A stretch of DNA of 64,000 nucleotides from Pinus tabuliformis (GCA_031772625.1 CM062817.1:946304327-946368326), one strand, 5' to 3'; positions 1-11,472 are shown, counted from the stretch's first letter. The notes: generated by a model not told the origin, from the sequence alone. Program-made: numbers and translations.

Positions 1-336
1 CAAAGAGGCAGCGACAGATGTTTGAAGAGTAAGACTCTTTGAACCGGTTATGGATGGAACTGGTTCAGTAACACAAGTGCTTGTTCTCAAACTAGGATCA
101 GTACCACTGTCCTTCTGTGGCTGTTGAACTTCTTCTGTTGAGGAAGCGATTCCAGAAATGTTTGGAGTAACCGGAGTCTCTAATGTCGTTGGAACACTTG
201 TTCTAACTTTGATAGGAGACTTGGATCCGGTTAAACGAGTTCGCTTTGTCCGTACTGGTTTCGCTTCCGGAGACAAAGACGGTTGACTCGTAAGCCTCCG
301 CGAACGACGGGGTTTCAATTGACTTTCTTCCACGAT
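1..336 (-). pseudogene. Ser/Thr/Pro-rich open frame of element G, partial
   Basis: An uninterrupted minus-strand frame of about 112 codons that continues past the window edge. The product is basic near its start (several Arg-Arg and Lys-Arg pairs) and then rich in Ser, Thr, Pro and Val, so probably unstructured. A stop codon lies a few codons before 336. An ATG-started frame in another phase (412 to 203) overlaps it, so a frameshift may separate the true start from this frame. It is the first frame after a 1.7-kb leader of a Tat-like element, where gag or an accessory ORF1 is expected, but I recognise no domain. Confidence 0.35.
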
Positions 337-2050
337 TGCGGATTACTTGATCAACTAAAATAAAAGGGAAAGTATGTTTCCGTATTAAATGAATTTTAGA
401 CACTTTTGACACAACTTTTTTTTTTCAGTTTTAAAGAGTCGAGAAAAAACAAAAGATGACTCTAGTCTCCTTTGATTTTTAATGAGCCTGAAGTGACAAG
501 TGCTCAGATGGACCTTTTCCGTTAAGGAGTCTGAAAAGGAACGAAAGGGACTGCTCTGGAGGTCTAGGTAGAGGGAGTACCAAACCAATCACAAAACTGC
601 AGAATACTTTTTAGGGTACAGCAGTCAATCTTCCCGAATGTTGTGTTCGGTGCATTGCGATCAGTAGGGCGGCCGACACGGCTTCCTATGGATAAAGGTT
701 TTATGCCTATAGGGGTCTCCCAATATATACTCGACGGTACGTGGGAGCACGAGTCCGTACTTGCACTTATCGTCTCAAAGTGGAGGAATCACCCAACCAT
801 CAGTGAGGACGACAGTTACCAGGCTTTACGACGCCGGAACACGTCTCTAACCTAGACCTCTAAATGTTGTGCGTTAAGTTACAAAGCGTTGTTAAGTTCA
901 TTGAATTTATTTTAGGTTGATCTTTCTTATGAAGTTTGCCTTTTGGGTTCACCATGAGATGTAGATGTAATTCCTAAAATACAATCTAAAGATGATAAGA
1001 AAGCTTTTATCTCTTTTGAGCAATGAAAATCCTAGCTACAAAGGGAAAAGAAAGACACAATCTTTTCTCAAAGAGAAAAGAGCACACTGTAAATGCACTT
1101 TTCCTAAATCATGCCAAACAGAGTGTCAATATGCGAATGCACATGTGCATGTATTTGTTTTTCACTTTCTTAATATTGATGCCTAAAAAGAAAGTTGTTG
1201 TACAAATTTGAATTCGCTTTCAAGTGAAAAACACAAACAAGCTTCTTTTCAAAATCAAAAGGTAGAGACGATTACGACACTTTATGATTTTGAAGTAAAC
1301 ACTTGTTTCGACACTAGAAATTCACAAATTCAAGCCAAAGGAAAAAGTAAAAGCGTAATCGACTATCAATAGCAAATAAACTTTCTCCTAAGATCAAAAT
1401 CGACACTTACGACAGATCTAAATCCAAGGACGACAGTATGACTAGTTTACTTTTGCAATGGGAAACTGTAAATGACGTAACAAACACACAAAAACAAAAA
1501 CAGTTTCTTTTATACAACTGAGGCAGAATTAAGGCAAAGAAAAGGGGCTTTTAAACAAACACACACACTGATCACAGGCTGCAAAAAATCAGAGGCAAAA
1601 CTGGAAAAAGTGAGCAAAGAACCTCAACTAGACAGGGCTAAGCTGATCAACGCACCTGCTACACAGAGAAACTGAATTGCAACGCAGGTAGCCCTCTCGG
1701 GAACTATGCTGAAATGCAGAGTCTCTTCACAGAGCCTGCGCTGGAGCAGAAATGAGAATTCTCTCTGGGTTCTGGGTCACGGTTTGCAGTTTAATCTATG
1801 GTTTTTGGCCGGGTAAAAGCAATCAGTAATGCACAATCAGAGGGTTGATTTACAAGAGGTTTAAGAGCTATCACAAAGGGTAATCAGATCATTTGTGAAT
1901 CAGCTGTTCAGATCATAAACAGATCCAATGAATGTACTAGAGTAGCAGATGTCTACTTTGCATTTTTAAATGGAAAATGTAGTTCGATTCGCTACTCCTA
2001 AGTTTATGAGATGAAAAACAATAGAAACACAAACAAACTAACTAGACACG
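337..2050 (-). other. leader of element G, no gene seen
   Basis: Between the primer site and the first frame of G. Short frames here, including a 70-codon plus-strand one at 643-855, show no family signature. The stretch contains a spacer-like repeat related to one in element C (about 405-575) and a motif around CAACGCACC (1648 and 1666) that recurs in the adjoining LTR. Long leaders are typical of Tat/Ogre elements. Confidence 0.4.
405..575 (-). repeat. degenerate ~100-bp repeat unit shared with element C
   Basis: About one and a half units of a pattern TTTAATGAG...AAAGAGTCTGAAAA...GACTCT. The same pattern forms a long tandem run at 33698-34690 in element C, in the same orientation relative to the element. 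Similarity is by eye and imperfect. Confidence 0.4.
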
Positions 2051-2069
2051 ATCCCCAACGGAGTCGCCA
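2051..2069 (-). promoter_or_regulatory. primer binding site of element G
   Basis: Read on the minus strand the site is TGGCGACTCCGTTGGGGAT, three bases inside the LTR end. This resembles the arginine-tRNA type primer site known from Ogre/Tat elements. It fixes the orientation: 5' LTR to the right, internal part to the left. Confidence 0.6.
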
Positions 2070-2072
2070 TTT

Positions 2073-3112
2073 TGTTTTCAGGAAAAGTGTCTATTCAGAA
2101 TGACCCTATCCCATTGGGTTGTGACAGAGACCTCAGAAACAAACAGGGAAAACTACTCTTGTATTCTCCTTTATGAACTATAAACGAAGATGAATAGGAT
2201 GAACCAACCTGTGTCTTGCGCTAGTCCTTTGATCCAATCTCTCTTCTCTTTGACAGCTTCCAGCTACTTGCTCCCTTACTTGCCCAGTGTCACCCAGTTC
2301 CTGCAAGTTCACAGAAGAAAGAAACTACACAAAGACATGGATTTATGTTCATAAAAAGCTTAGGATCAGATTTAAGCTAAACATAAAAATATAACAAACA
2401 TCAGTGATATACAAGCATGTAGGAGAAACTCAAGTAGTTTTATTGATAAAACAAGAAGATCCAGGAGGAGTTACAACCGATGATTCCTGATCCAGCATCA
2501 ACCTCCCAGCATAGAGTCCCTTCTTCACCTCTAACAAAGCATAAATCACCCAATACTCTGATATCTATCACAAAACCAACAACAATTCTCTGTAATGTAC
2601 AAAATTCCAGCCTCTGGATCTCTTGGTGAGGGATCCATATATAGATGTATGCAAAGAGGATGAGTCAGCTCATGAATTGATTAGTGGCTTCTCTCTGTCA
2701 GTTCTTGCTTACAGTTGGAGACTGAGAGCCTCTTACTCATCACTGGTCGAATTCAGTGAGGCAAGTGTCATTGGAGAAGATTCTGGAAGCTTCCATTGTC
2801 TCTCCACCTCGTGGAATGACTCTGCCACTTGTCATTTCCCACTCAACGCACCCTGGTAGTGCATTCAAGTGCGTTGCAACGCACCTAGCCAGTGTATTTG
2901 GGTGCTTTGCAACGCAGCTAGCTAGTGGAGCATCTGAAATGATCCGGATTTGACTAGTTTTGAGCAGTTTCTGGTGGAGAACTTCTGGGAGAAGCTGTAA
3001 TTTGTTGACCTTGTTTCTTTAGGAGTTGGAACAAGACTTTTAGGAACTTAGGATCCCTTGGTTTATGTACATTTCATGCTTATAGCTGTAAGGCACAAAA
3101 ATGTCTATAACA
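2073..3112 (-). repeat. 5' LTR of element G
   Basis: Bounded by TGTTTTCAGG on the left and TCTATAACA on the right as written on the plus strand, giving TG...CA ends. Its right end closely resembles the end of the element C LTR (CCTATAACA). Length 1040 bp, like the 1016-1022 bp LTRs of C, although the rest of the sequence is different. No second copy is in the window, so the boundary rests on the primer site and on the break in the copia-1 LTR. Confidence 0.55.
2869..2884. repeat. 16-bp perfect palindrome
   Basis: GTGCGTTGCAACGCAC is its own reverse complement. It lies in the LTR of G and is followed by a near copy (TGCTTTGCAACGCAGC). Function unknown. Confidence 0.6.
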
Positions 3113-3996
3113 AGCTAGATCATAATTTAAAAGATATACGCTACTTCAACAACCTGAAACCTGCGTGCAGATCTATAAAGGATAATTCATTCTTTCAAAT
3201 ATTCAGACACTAATTAACCCAGATTGTCAGATTTATATATCAAGCATGGCCTCATATAACATATCAAAATCATACAAAGATACTATTGTTCAAGCTTTAA
3301 GATTATGACCCATCAATAGAACTTATCCTTCTTTATGCGCTAAGGTTCCTCCTTCATTCAGATCCATATCTGCATCATAACTCAATCACAAATATTTCAG
3401 ATTTTCCAAATGATCTTCTTCCTCTTTTATAGTCTTAGGCCTTTCACAATACCATGGTCCGAAACCATAATAAGACAATACCATGAACCTAATACTTGGG
3501 ATCAATGCTTTTGGACGCAATACCACGGACCAAAACCATAGGATCAAAAACTGTCGGACTAATACCATGAACCAACCATGAAAGTGCGTGAGATCAACAC
3601 TTTTGGATGCAATACCACGGACCAAAACCATAGGATAAAAAACTGTCGGACTAATACCATGAACCAACCATGAAAGTGCATGAACTTTTCTCTTGCATGA
3701 AGGGAACTTTTCTCTGCATGAAAGTGCGTGAACTTTTCTCTACATGAAATAAACTTTTCTCTGCATAAAAGTGCATGAACTTTCCTCTACATGAAATAAA
3801 CTTTTCTCTGCATAAAAGTGCGTGAACTTTTCTCTACATGAAATAAACTTTTCTCTGCATAAAAGTGCGTGAACGTTTCTCTACATGAAGGAAACTTTTA
3901 TCTTCATGAAAGTGCGTGAACTTTGCTGCACTATAATTTATCATCAGAGATGAGTGGGTTGCCATCAAGTACAACATATGTATCATAATGCCAACA
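3113..3996 (-). repeat. 3' LTR of copia-1, portion right of element G
   Basis: Matches 10552-11471 nearly throughout, ending with CCAACA (TGTTGG on the minus strand). The remaining half, corresponding to 9826-10551, is absent because element G is inserted at 3112/3113; it should lie beyond the left edge. Confidence 0.85.
3440..3935. repeat. tandem repeats inside the copia-1 3' LTR
   Basis: Two arrays side by side. About 3490-3680 holds a roughly 92-bp unit (ATCAACACTTTTGGATGC...ACCAACCATGAAAGTGC). About 3690-3930 holds about five copies of a 47-bp unit (GTGCGTGAACTTTTCTCTAC...). The same arrays occur in the other LTR at 10915-11400. Confidence 0.8.
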
Positions 3997-4899
3997 ATCT
4001 CACTCTTTGGACTTGATGGCAACAACAACCAATCACTCTCCCCCTTTGATATCAAGGGCAAAGGGCAAACCAAGATAATCTCTTTCCTAGGGAAACATTC
4101 CACTACCCATACTCCCCCTGAGTACCTGCTGAAATCTCTGAAAGAGCTCCCCCTTTATATATGCCAAGGTGTACCACTCTGTCCATGCTTCCTCTAAGTA
4201 CATGCTGAAGTCTCTACTCTGCTGAAGTGTGCTGTTCATGCTCCCCCTGACTATAAGCAAGGTTTGCAAAAGGATGTTTTACAAGAAGAACATGACTCTA
4301 TCATAAATGACCTTCCTATCACCAAGGAGTCATACATACATCCATTTCCCAACCAAGTGGGGATTGAATCATCTACCCAACCAAGTGGGGATACATCAAA
4401 AGTTTACACATGATAAAACAAGAACATTACATCTTCATGCCAGGCATAGTGGGGAAACCAAGATAGGTCGTTACATGACCTTGACACCATAAAAGAGATA
4501 CATGACATAGAGATGAAATATCTAGAGCAAGACTTATGAAAGTCACCAATAACTGATAGCAGCAGCATCTGACAAGCACCATTCAGATCAGCAACCCTGA
4601 TTTCCTTATGTTCTCCCTCTACATTTGTTCCACTTGAAACCAACAACAGCTGTGAACTAGAACCAAAAGCTTCTAAGATAATGCCAACAATGCATCATTA
4701 GAAGTTTATCTTCTCCCCCTGAACCTGTGCCAGATGATCTCTGTCACACCCATATCAGACTATCTTCAACCAGAGCCTGTCCCTAATGATATCCATCAAT
4801 CCTCCATATACACGACTGTCTCTACACAAACCGGCGTATGTACACGGATCCTCCTTAGGAAACTCGCGTACACCCATTTTTCGTTGAAACAGACAAGTT
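3997..4899 (-). other. 3' untranslated part of copia-1 with polypurine-like tracts
   Basis: No coding frame. Next to the LTR lies a weak purine tract (minus strand AAAGAGTGAGAT, about 3997-4009). The octamer AGGGGGAG (minus strand) occurs near 4039, 4112, 4147, 4243 and 4712, each resembling a polypurine tract. A 13-bp inverted repeat (3958-3970 with 4011-4023) straddles the LTR border. Confidence 0.6.
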
Positions 4900-5482
4900 T
4901 TAACAGCAAGATGATGCATCAACTACTCCCAGCTTCTGTCTGAGGTATTCAAATGTCTCCCTAGGCAGTGGTTTGGTGAGTATTTTAGCAACTTGTTCCT
5001 TAGAGGGAACATATTCCAACTTGACCTTTTGTTCCAACACTTGTTCCCGGAGAAAGTGGTACTTGAACGGTATGTGCTTGGTCTTTGAATGCATTACTGG
5101 GTTCTTTGAAATGTTGATTTCACTTGTATTATCACATAAGATGGAGATAGGTGGTGTACAAGTGATTTGAAAATCCTGCAAGGTTTGCATCATCTAGAGG
5201 AGTTGAGTGCAGCAAGATGCAACAGCCACATATTCCGCTTCAGCTGTAAATAAAGCAATCGAACTCTGTTTCTTGCTGAACCAAGACACTAATCTGGAAC
5301 CCATAAAGAATGCTCAACCACTTGTGCTCTTTCTGTCATCCACGCTTCCAGCCCAATCTGCATGTGCATAAGCATGTAGAGTGAGATCTGTATTTCTAGG
5401 ATACCATAAGCCATAGCTTTGAGTTCCTTGAAGATACTTGAAAATTCTCTTTACTGCCTGAAGATGGGTTTCTTTAGGATTT
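4900..5482 (-). pseudogene. copia-1 RNase H
   Basis: C-terminal part of the copia polyprotein. On the minus strand one reads ADWAGSVDDRKST, then AEAEYVAVASC, then a stop, then LCDNTSEINISKNPV and SKTKHIPFKYHFLRE, ending in LTKPLPRETFEYLRQ. These are the standard blocks of copia RNase H, which removes the RNA strand of the RNA-DNA hybrid. The stop before 5193 breaks the frame, so this copy is inactive. It ends in a Cys-Cys tail at 4900. Confidence 0.85.
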
Positions 5483-5484
5483 GC

Positions 5485-6300
5485 CTAAAATCTTCCAACT
5501 ATTCCCACTACATGCATGATGTCTGGTCGAGTACCTGCCATATAAAGAAGACTTCCAATCATGGATCTATAGGTTGGTTGATGCATTGCTGCAGATTCAT
5601 CATTTTCACTGAGGCTGCATCCTGTAACCATAGGGGTACACACTGGTTTTGAATCTTCCATGCCATATTTCTTCAAGATATGCTTGAGACACTTCGTTTG
5701 AGACAAAAAGATACCGCCTTAATTTTGTTGGATTTGCAATCCAAGAAAATATGTCAATTCTCCAAGCAAAGACATTTCGAATTCTTTCTGCATCACCAAG
5801 GCAAAGCTTTGACTCGTAGCTTCTTCATTGCTACCAAAGATAATATCATCTACATACACAACAAGTATTAGCAATTTGTCATTTTCAATTTTTATATAAA
5901 GATTGCTATCTGCTGATCCTTTTGAAAAACCTTGTTGATGAAGATATTTGTCCAAACGGTAGTACCAAGCCCTTGGAGCCTGTTTGAGACCATAGAGAGC
6001 CTTTTTTAGTCTGTATACAAGATTTGGATCATTCCCAAGAATGAAACCATCTGGTTGCTCAATGTACACTTCTTCTTCTAAGTCTCCATTCAGAAAGACT
6101 GATTTCACGTCCATTTGAAATACTTTGAACTTTTGAAAGATTGAGAGAGCAAGGAACATTCGGATGGCCTCAAGTCTAGCAACAGGAGCAAAAGTTTCTT
6201 TAAAGTCTATACCTTCTTGTTGAGCATACCCTTTACAAACAAGTCTGGCCTTGTTTCTAATCACTTCCCCATTTTCATTCAACTTGTTTTTAAAAATCCA
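5485..6300 (-). pseudogene. copia-1 reverse transcriptase (RVT_2)
   Basis: The frame from 6282 to 5719 begins within [17 protein letters not shown] and contains [25 protein letters not shown] and the catalytic YVDDII, all hallmarks of copia reverse transcriptase. It stops after LGLQIQQN and resumes at 5706 (LSQTKCLKHILKKYGM, then SMIGSLLYMAGTRPDI) to 5485. Copies the element RNA into DNA in the virus-like particle. One stop interrupts an otherwise well kept domain. Confidence 0.9.
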
Positions 6301-6897
6301 TTTTGTACCTATGACATTCTTATCTTTTGGTCTAGGAACTAACTCCCAAGTGTTATTATTTTCGATCTGCTCAAGTTATTCATCCATTTCCTTGACCCAA
6401 CATTCATCTTTGCATGCCTCTTTTACATTTTGTGGTTCAGTGGAGGAGAGCAATGCCAAATAGCTTGAGGCTTCTGCAATTGTTCTTCTTGTTTGTATAC
6501 CTGCCTCTTTCTGCCCCAAAATTTGAGATTCTGGATGATTCTTCTGAACGTACCTGGATGGAGTCTTCTCTTCTATCCTTATGTGTTCCTCTGGTGCCTC
6601 TTGAGGTTCTTCTTCATCATCAGTCTGATTTGAAGGGTAGTCTTCATCCTCTTCGATATTTTCATAATTTACTTGCCTAGGAATGTTTCCTTCTTCATCA
6701 ATCACTAGATCAATGTTGTTGACAATTCTTCCAAGTCTTTCATTGTAACACTTATATGCTTTGCTATGGGGAGAATAACCAAGGAGAATGCCTTCATCTG
6801 CTCTAGGTTCAAGTTTGCCAAGCTCTTCATCATTGTTCTTAATATAGCATTTACTTCCAAAAATTTTGAAATGTTTTATTGAAGGAGTCTCACCATA
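6301..6897 (-). pseudogene. copia-1 linker between integrase and reverse transcriptase
   Basis: Holds the acidic frame 6705-6376 (EDEDYPSNQTDDEEEPQEA followed by a Ser-Leu rich part ending in WVKEMDE), the usual low-complexity spacer of copia polyproteins. It is continuous with a diagnostic integrase tail to its right (plus-strand region near 6730-6890). A stop near 6376 separates it from the reverse transcriptase. Confidence 0.7.
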
Positions 6898-7450
6898 CTA
6901 GAGCTCATGAGTTTCAGTGCTGTTCACTCGGAAATTTGTTCGGTTGAGAATAACAACTGCAGCAAATGCAGCTTCACCCCAGAAGGTTGCGAGAGTTCTA
7001 GACTCATCAAGCATAGCACGAGCCATTTGTTGAACCGTCCTATTCATCCTTTCCACCACTCCATTTTGCTGAGGAGTCCTAGTTGTAGATAATTCCCTTC
7101 TTATTCCATGTTCTTCACAGAAATCGAAAAATTCATTTGAGGTAAACTCCCCACCTCTGTCAGACCTGAGGCACTTAATTTTGTGATCTGATTCGCTTTC
7201 AGCCAAGGCTTTGAAAGATTTGAATTTTTTGAATGCTTCATCTTTGTGCTTCATAAGTCCTATCCAAACCATCCTAGAGAAGTCGTCAATGAATAATATA
7301 AAGTATTCTTCTTCTCGAGTTGACCTAGTCCTAAATGGACCACATACATCTGTATGGACTAGTTCAAGAGGCCTGCTAGCTGATCCTTCCTTCTCAGGGA
7401 AGTTAGTTCTCGATTGCTTACCAAGCTGACATGATTTGCATATTGTATTG
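6898..7450 (-). pseudogene. copia-1 integrase core
   Basis: Minus-strand LELVHTDVCGPF (first Asp) near 7350, DDFSRMVW, then in frame 7272-6898 LRSDRGGEFTSNEF (second Asp) and TPQQNGVVERMNRT (Glu). The D,D-35-E triad needed for strand transfer is therefore present. The frame ends in an early stop at 6898 after THEL. The start of the frame as given (7272) is an internal Met; coding clearly extends upstream. Confidence 0.88.
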
Positions 7451-8184
7451 TCTGGAATTCTGATGTCTGGAAGACCACGAACTGCCTGGTATTTGCATGC
7501 TTTCCTTATCTATGAAAAACTTAGATGCCCCAACCTTTAGTGCCATAACCAGTGTTCATCATTCTTGCTAAAGTATCATTGTTGTTGTCCTTCTTCAAAT
7601 ATGTATAAATTATTTGGAGTTCTTATTCCTTTGATCACTGTTTTTCCTGTATCAAGATCACAAACACTACATCCATTTGATCGAAATATTAATTCAGTTC
7701 CTTGATCACACATTTGACTGACACTCAGTAGATTATGCTTCAAGCCATCAACATACAAAACATTTCCAGTTTTGACCTTTTCTTTCAACTGAACAGTGCC
7801 TTTTCCTTTTAAGACTGCACGGGTATCATTTCCAAAAGAAACTTTCTTTCCCTTTTCTAAAGAACTATATGATTGAAGTTTTTCTTTATCAACTATCATA
7901 TGCTTCGAACATCCACTGTCGATGTACCATTGATTTTCCTGTCCTTCTGCATAAAAAGTTATCCCACATCTTTCTGGTTGTGGTTCCTTCATTCTCCATG
8001 TTCTGGCACTTGAGGCTTGTTCTTTCTGAGTTGTCTGCCGAAACCTGCTCCTGCATTCAGAATCTTCATGACCGAAGTTATTGAAAATAGAACATTCAAT
8101 TTCATTTTCAAGGGCGGAAAAATTGTTATACGTCCTTTTCATGATCCCAGTCATACATCTTCGTTTTTGAGCTTCTCTAGTCAT
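7451..8184 (-). pseudogene. copia-1 protease and gag-pre-integrase
   Basis: Frame 8184-7576. It contains a degenerate second zinc knuckle, the aspartic protease motif WYIDSGCSKHM at about residue 86, and VLKGKGTVQLK. The gag-pre-integrase domain follows to the left with LGHLSF and ICKSCQLGKQSRTN, with stops at about 7575 and 7510. The protease cuts the polyprotein. The motif has DSG followed by Cys where Ala is common; DSGCS is normal in this copia branch. Confidence 0.85.
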
Positions 8185-9765
8185 GATTGTCTTATAGACA
8201 ACACATTGAGCTGCTTTGTGGCCAAAGTTATGGCAAGAGAAACATTGGCCATTGAAGAAACTCCTGTGATTATCAAATCAACCGGCCAAATGATTGTAGT
8301 TTCTATTGTCATCCATTCTTGAGGCAAATTGAGAAGATTTTACCTGTGGCTGGTTGTAGCTTTGGTTCATCCTTAAGGTGGATTGCCCCCGATTTACCTG
8401 GTAGTCTTTGTTTATTCTTGATGTAAATCGTCCCTGTTTTACCTGGTGATCTCCATTGGTCTTTTGCTCATTTCTCCTTGGTGCATCAAGATAAGTTTTT
8501 GAGGTGGATGGTTTCTGCGCTTGAGATGCTTCTTCATTATATCCTAGACCTGCCTTGATTAGTGGGGAACGCTACACATTGATAATCTCATCTAGAGTTT
8601 CAGATCCTTTAACAAATCTAAGATTAAGAGCTTTAGTTTTCTCAATCTCTTTTCTAAGACCCACAATTTCACATTCCAATTTTTCATGATGTTTTTCCCT
8701 TTCAACTAGTTGACATTGCAGAGAATCAATAATCACATTTTTCTCTTCTAAACAAATTTTGAGATTAGAAATCTCTTCATAAAGACCATCTGCATCTATA
8801 GCATCCATGTAATCATCATTTTCAAAAGCCATTAAAAGTTTATGATTATTACCTCGTTCATCTTCGTCACTATTTGATAGTCCATCACTGTCTTCATGAG
8901 TGTAGTAACTTTTCTTGGTTACATTCTGTTTCTTGTTCCTTCCCTTTTTCAATCTTATCCTTATGAGGACACTTGGCAGCATAGTGACCAAATATTCCAC
9001 AAGCAAAGCATTTGAAAGGTAACTTACAACGGAATCTTCCAACACCCGTTGAAGGTTTTTGACAAAATTTGATTCTTCCTCTTCTTCTGACACGTGTCCT
9101 GACTCATAGTAGTCTCCTTTTCCTGAAGCCTTGAAGGCAGCTTCTCTTCTGTCTGATGGTCCTCCTTTCCTCATTTCATAAGCAGTTAGAATCTCGTGTA
9201 GCTGTGACATGGTAAGGTTTCATAGATTCTCTTTTTCTTCTATTGCAGAAACTTTAGATTCAAACCTAGGGGACAAAGATCTTAGAACTTTTTCAACCAC
9301 AACAGCCTCTTTTATTTCTTCACCCAAGTTTTTCATACAATTAACAATCTCATATACATGAAGGAAATAGTTAGCCACATTTTCATCGCTGTGCATTCTA
9401 AGATTTTCATACTGAATTCTGAGGGTTTGAAGTTTTGCTCGTTTTACCTATTCATCTCCTTCATAGCTCAAAACAATCTTGTCCCATATTTATTTTGCGG
9501 ATTTATACTGCATAACCTTGACGAATTCTGATTGAGATAGACATCCTAATAAGGTATTGACTGCCTTTGCATTTGTTTCATATTTCTTCTTCTCAGCCAG
9601 ATCTGTAGGAGTTGCTGATGGAAAAGAGTGCCTTGTATCTATGATACCCCAGACTTCTGTACCAAGAGATTGAAGATAGGTAGTAACTCTTACCTTCCAA
9701 TATACGAAGTTTGTCCCATCAAAAATCGGTGGCCTGATAGATGCTTCTCTCTCGTAGTTGCTCAT
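8185..9765 (-). pseudogene. copia-1 gag
   Basis: Starts at 9765 (MSNYEREASIRPPIFDGTNF, the usual copia gag beginning with a W-containing UBN2 domain), only about 46 bp from the primer site. Stop codons near 9490 and 9212, then frame 9210-8572 (SQLHEILTAYEMRK) with an acidic part and a coiled coil around residues 140-200 (EEISNLKICLEEKN). After another stop a CCHC zinc knuckle CFSCHNFGHKAAQC can be read near 8210-8250. Gag forms the particle. The long coiled coil after UBN2 is seen in a subset of plant copia elements. Confidence 0.85.
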
Positions 9766-9811
9766 GATGATTGATCTTCCTCCAAGCGATCAAGCTTCCT
9801 CAGAAGGACCT

Positions 9812-9823
9812 GCTCTGATACCA
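9812..9823 (-). promoter_or_regulatory. copia-1 primer binding site
   Basis: Minus-strand TGGTATCAGAGC, complementary to the 3' end of initiator methionine tRNA, two bases inside the LTR end (CCAACA at 9826). It starts minus-strand DNA synthesis and fixes element orientation. Confidence 0.9.
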
Positions 9824-9825
9824 AT

Positions 9826-11471
9826 TGTTGGAAATAGTACTAAGAGGGGGGGTGAATCAGTATTATCAAGTCAAATATTCCTTTTTCAAATCCAGATGAT
9901 ATACGCTACTTCAGTTAATTAAAACCGCATATATACGCAACTATGTAGAAGGAAACCCATGTATACAATGCAAACTTATAATTTACTTTATCTTTCAGAT
10001 GTTGATTATTAATCTGTGTATCAGAATCAAATAACGAGTAACCAGAAACAGTAAAACAGAGCAGAGGACAATCACACACAAGAACACAAGATATAAGGTG
10101 GAAACCCAATGTGGTTGAAAACCACCTACTGCAATTCATCTCTATCTTCTTTTAATTAGAAGCTTCCTTTTACAATGTACTAGTGCAGTCCTTTACCAGT
10201 ACGCAGGCTGCAACCTGCAGAGAGCTACAACCCTCTCTCCTTCTCCAGCTTCTCTTGGAAGGGAGCTAAAAACCCTTTAGCTCTTGTACTAGCCAAGATA
10301 CTAGTATGTAGGTGCTGGCCTACTGAAAGCTACAACCTTCTCTTTCTTCCAGGGACCACGTTTCATAAATTTTCAGACTAGATCCATGAACATCAATCAA
10401 TCATCAAGTATATCTACATCAAACAATCTCCTTTTCCCAATTAGCACTGAATCAAGTAAACACTTCTTTGACAGTTGTACCCAGAACACAGTAACAGTAA
10501 CCACACACCAAATTATGAACCCAGAATACTGCAGCAATAAATAGAGGCAGCTAGATCATAATTTAAAAGATCTACGCTACTTCAACAACCTGAAACCTAC
10601 GTGCAGATCTATAAAGGATAATTCATTCTTTAAAATATTCAGACACTAATTAACCCAGATTGTCAGATTTATAGATCAAGCATGCGCCTCATATAATAGA
10701 TCAAAATCATACAAAGATACTATTATTCAAGCTTAAAGATTATGACCCATCAATAGAACTTATCCTTCTTTATGCGCTAAGGTTCCTCCTTCATTCAGAT
10801 CCAGATCTGCACCATAACCCAATCACAAATATTTCAGATCTAGCACTTATTAGATATTCAATTCATTTGATGATGCTTTTCCAAATGATCTCCTTCCTCT
10901 TTTATAGTCTTAGGCCTTTCACAATACCACGGTCCGAAACCATAATAACTTAATACCATGAACCCAATACTTGGGATCAACACTTTTGGATGCAATACCA
11001 TGGACCAAAACCATAGGATCAAAAACTGTTGGACTAATACCATGAACCAACCATGAAAGTGCATGAGATCAACACTTTTGGATGCAATACCACAGGCCAA
11101 AACCATAGGATCAAAAATTGTCGGACTAATACCATGAACCAACCATGAAAGTGTGTGAACTTTTCTCTTGCATGAAGGGAACTTTTCTCTGCATGAAAGT
11201 GCGTGAACTTTTCTCTACATGAAATAAACTTTTCTCTGCATAAAAGTGCATGAATTTTTCTCTAAATGAAATAAACTTTTCTCTACATAAAAGTGTGTGA
11301 ACTTTTATCTACATGAAATAAACGTTTCTTTGCATAAAAGTGTGTGAACTTTTCTCTACATGAAGGAAACTTTTATCTTCATGAAAGTGCGTGAACTTTG
11401 CTGCACTATAATTTATCATCTGAGATGAGTGGGTTGCCATCAAGTACAACATATGTATCATAATGCCAACA
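9826..11471 (-). repeat. 5' LTR of copia-1
   Basis: TGTTGGCATTA at the right edge (minus strand) to CTATTTCCAACA at 9826, length 1646 bp. The part 10552-11471 has its partner at 3113-3996. It contains the same 92-bp and 47-bp tandem arrays. The right edge abuts interrupted chromovirus RNase H coding. Confidence 0.85.
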
Positions 11472-11472
11472 G

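Larger units (their letters stand above)
1..3112 (-). mobile_element. Tat/Ogre-like Ty3/gypsy element G, 5' part only
   Basis: Minus-strand LTR element running off the left edge. What is visible is a 1040-bp LTR (2073-3112), an arginine-type primer site directly inside it (2051-2069), a long leader and the beginning of an open frame (336-1). The right LTR edge coincides exactly with the point where the flanking copia-1 LTR loses similarity to its partner copy, so G sits inside that LTR. The intact partner near 10552 shows AGCTA at the break, which predicts an AGCTA target duplication beyond the left edge. Lineage is inferred from the primer site; no pol is visible. Confidence 0.6.
3113..11471 (-). 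mobile_element. copia-1, Ty1/copia element, minus strand
   Basis: Order on the minus strand: 5' LTR (11471-9826), methionine primer site, gag, protease, integrase, reverse transcriptase, RNase H, polypurine tract, 3' LTR (3996-3113, then interrupted by element G). It is inserted into a plus-strand chromovirus whose RNase H coding resumes at 11472. Coding is broken by several stops and shifts. LTR copies differ at a few percent of positions by eye. Confidence 0.9.

Noticed and set aside
643-855. 70-codon plus-strand frame
   Set aside because: No domain, in the leader of a minus-strand element; likely chance.
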